From NCBI GenBank assembly GCA_033557675.1, contig JAWQRM010000091.1, forward strand, positions 1 through 31,325: 31,325 nucleotides of DNA, read 5' to 3'. Below are positions 29,711 to 31,325 of this stretch, in pieces. Origin of the DNA: Coptodactyla brooksi. Taxonomy: Eukaryota > Arthropoda > Insecta > Coleoptera > Scarabaeidae. The position numbers and the translations under genes are program-made. Positions within the stretch are counted from its first letter, which is position 1, and every line of letters starts with the position of its first letter. Below the pieces are notes generated by a model. That model did no database searches and was not told the DNA's origin. It saw only the letters and a program-made list of their open reading frames with translations.

Positions 29711-29966
29711 AAGACTTAATACATTTGCAATTCTTTTCGCCAAGATATACCGAGTTCATCCAATGCGATTGGTACAAAAGCGGTTACCTACAAGAACGTC
29801 CGGGATACTTTATAACGTCAGTGGATTTCTCCTTTTACGACTCGCAGTTTTCAAGTTGCAATATCTGCGGGGCACCGGCCATAATAAGATGTGGAGGTGC
29901 AAACAATACTTGTGCATAAAACATTTCTTTAATGATTATCACAACTGTACAGACCATCGACCATAA
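29698..29966 (+). pseudogene. cysteine-rich transposon-like protein, C-terminal remnant
   Basis: The plus strand reads FFSPRYTEFIQCDWYKSGYL, then ERPGYFITSVDFSFYDSQF and SSCNICGAPAIIRC. After a frameshift near 29895 the reading frame two bases on continues CKQYLCIKHFFNDYHNCTDH to a stop at 29964-29966. The order C-x2-C-x8-C, C-x4-C-x3-H, H-x-C looks like a small zinc-binding module at a protein C-terminus, as found at the end of several DNA-transposon proteins. Its place between the long inverted arms supports transposon origin. Function unknown; frameshifted. Confidence 0.45.
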
Positions 29967-30330
29967 ATGTAGATAGTATTTATTATAATTTTTATATATC
30001 AATATTTATTATATGCTACTTTTCAATATTTATTTATTAACCTCGTTGTAAATATCCCTGTTTCATAAATCTGTTGGCAATTCGAAAATAGTGATGGTGT
30101 AATTTTGTGTTCATCCTAATTATAACTGACTATGAAATAGAACCAGATACTTCATGATAATACAGAGGCAGTGATAAGTATACAGATGTAATTTCATGTT
30201 TAAAGTTTTATTTACAATCACTTGCGTATATTGGCAATCATAAACACATTTCTTTGCCAAGACGTAAAAAAGTAATTTATATTTCCGACATGACCAATTA
30301 CGCACGACTTTTCTTGGCTGTTACTGTTTG

Positions 30331-30787
30331 TATGTATCATATTACTTTTCTATATTCTACTATAACAAACAATTTTTAATTTAAATACAATGCAACATAT
30401 AAATTTAATTCCAAAAATGTGAAGAAAAATGACAGTTTTCTGTAGGGGTACATAGAAATGACAATAACATTCCAAAATGAACATTTAGAAAAAATCGAAA
30501 AACTCGTAACTTTTATTTTTTCATGTAGTTTGAAGATTAAAAAAAAGCAAAGTTAGATTTATAATATACAAAAGCAGGAGTGTGAAAAATTGATATTATT
30601 TTTTAAACCCCTAACGAGCCCGTGGGTGCGCCACTGTTCTTGTTTCAACCGAAAATATCGTAAAAAACGTGTTTTTGAGGGTAACTTTGAGCCCCCATTA
30701 CACACCCCAAAACCAAAGACAGGACGCTAAAAAAATAGGTGTCAAATATTTTTCGGTGATCTACATTCCTACCAAATTTTACCAAAA
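30331..30787 (-). repeat. right long inverted arm
   Basis: Reverse complement partner of 29236-29710. The segment 30615-30655 (CCGTGGGTGCGCCACTG) has no counterpart in the left arm. Confidence 0.7.
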
Positions 30788-31267
30788 CATACATATTTTT
30801 CTGGTTTAAATGACCATAAAATATTTTGAAAAAATTACTAATTTTTTAAAAATATTATATATTAAGTAAGTTTAATATTAAGTTCGTCTTAATATCTATG
30901 TTAAGACGAATGGAACGCATGGCTTTTAAACAAGAGCTGATGCTAATTCGAGATTAGTCTTATACAGAGATTACAAGACGCGCCACAAATTATACTTCTT
31001 AACATAAAATTTAATATATCTAAACATAAATTCCAATCATCCATGCTTAAAGTCTAAGATTAAGATGTAGATATCGTTTGAAATTAAGTTGGTCCATCAC
31101 CACATCCTATCCTTTTACCTGTGTTACAATCCGATTAAGGATTTCTATTCTTCGGGGGTTTATCAGAGTAGGAATGTGTTTGAATCCTGTTTATTAGGAC
31201 CAGTAACAATTTGGAGCAATTGCCTACTTTAACGTTCTAATTTAATTGGATGTAATATTAAATAGAG

Positions 31268-31305
<38 letters not shown>

Positions 31306-31325
31306 GTCACTACATAGTATATATA
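30788..31325. other. unassigned end of window with (TA)n at 31270-31300
   Basis: AT-rich. TTAAGACGAA/TTCGTCTTAA (30882-30911) forms a short hairpin. A (TA)n microsatellite of about 30 bp lies near the edge. Nothing coding was seen. Confidence 0.45.

Larger units (their letters stand above)
29236..30787. mobile_element. element with very long inverted repeats around a coding remnant
   Basis: The left arm 29236-29710 is matched in reverse complement by 30331-30787. Examples are AAATTTGGTAGGAATGTAGA (29246) against TCTACATTCCTACCAAATTT (30759), and TAAATTAAAAATTGTTTG against CAAACAATTTTTAATTTA near the inner ends. About 620 bp lie between the arms and include a cysteine-rich coding remnant. This layout is that of a foldback-like or long-TIR DNA transposon. 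The family was not recognised, and the right arm carries a small insertion or divergence around 30615-30650. Confidence 0.7.

Overview
The window reads as nuclear DNA of an arthropod, most likely an insect (a beetle would fit, but nothing here proves it). It is AT-rich, has GT-AG introns, and is packed with decayed eukaryotic transposons. There is no sign of operons or bacterial genes. Two host genes stand out, both on the minus strand and arranged as a tandem pair: gene A (exons 26592-20838) and gene B (exons 18185-12236). Both can be spliced by eye into uninterrupted frames of 359 and 408 codons. Intron positions and phases are identical (1, 1, 1, 2 across the shared region), the 99-nt and 66-nt exons have equal lengths, and a 52-bp intron occurs in both. 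The products share an N-terminal Ser-rich/acidic region, a dimerization/docking (RIIa/DPY-30-like) helix pair and one degenerate EF-hand. This is the layout of EFCAB10-type proteins.

Layout. 1-4000: decayed DNA transposons (mariner head, piggyBac-like N-terminus with a TTAA end, mariner-like DDE gene, CENP-B-HTH/DDE gene). 4000-6500: mostly unassigned, with one unexplained open frame at 6238-6495. 6760-11480: Penelope-like terminal-repeat pieces, two mariner-like pseudogenes and a Tigger/pogo-like pseudogene. 12030-18190: gene B, whose large introns hold a mariner with both inverted ends, an inverted-repeat element and simple repeats. 18190-20840: spacer with a tRNA-like SINE candidate and a MITE. 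20840-26592: gene A, whose 4.5-kb intron holds a degenerate Penelope-like element (reverse transcriptase plus GIY-YIG). 26900-31325: further transposon remnants and a 1.55-kb element with inverted arms of about 460 bp around a cysteine-rich coding remnant.

The most interesting signals are RNA-like. Degenerate hammerhead-ribozyme-like motifs lie in Penelope-like terminal repeats at 24.1 kb and 6.8 kb, with a broken third copy at 10.4 kb. A second short hairpin motif (TGATGC, stem, GCGAAAC, RTGCRTC) occurs three times in other repeats with a co-varying stem. One copy sits between tRNA-like A and B boxes. No calculation or database search was run; all homology calls come from motif recognition.
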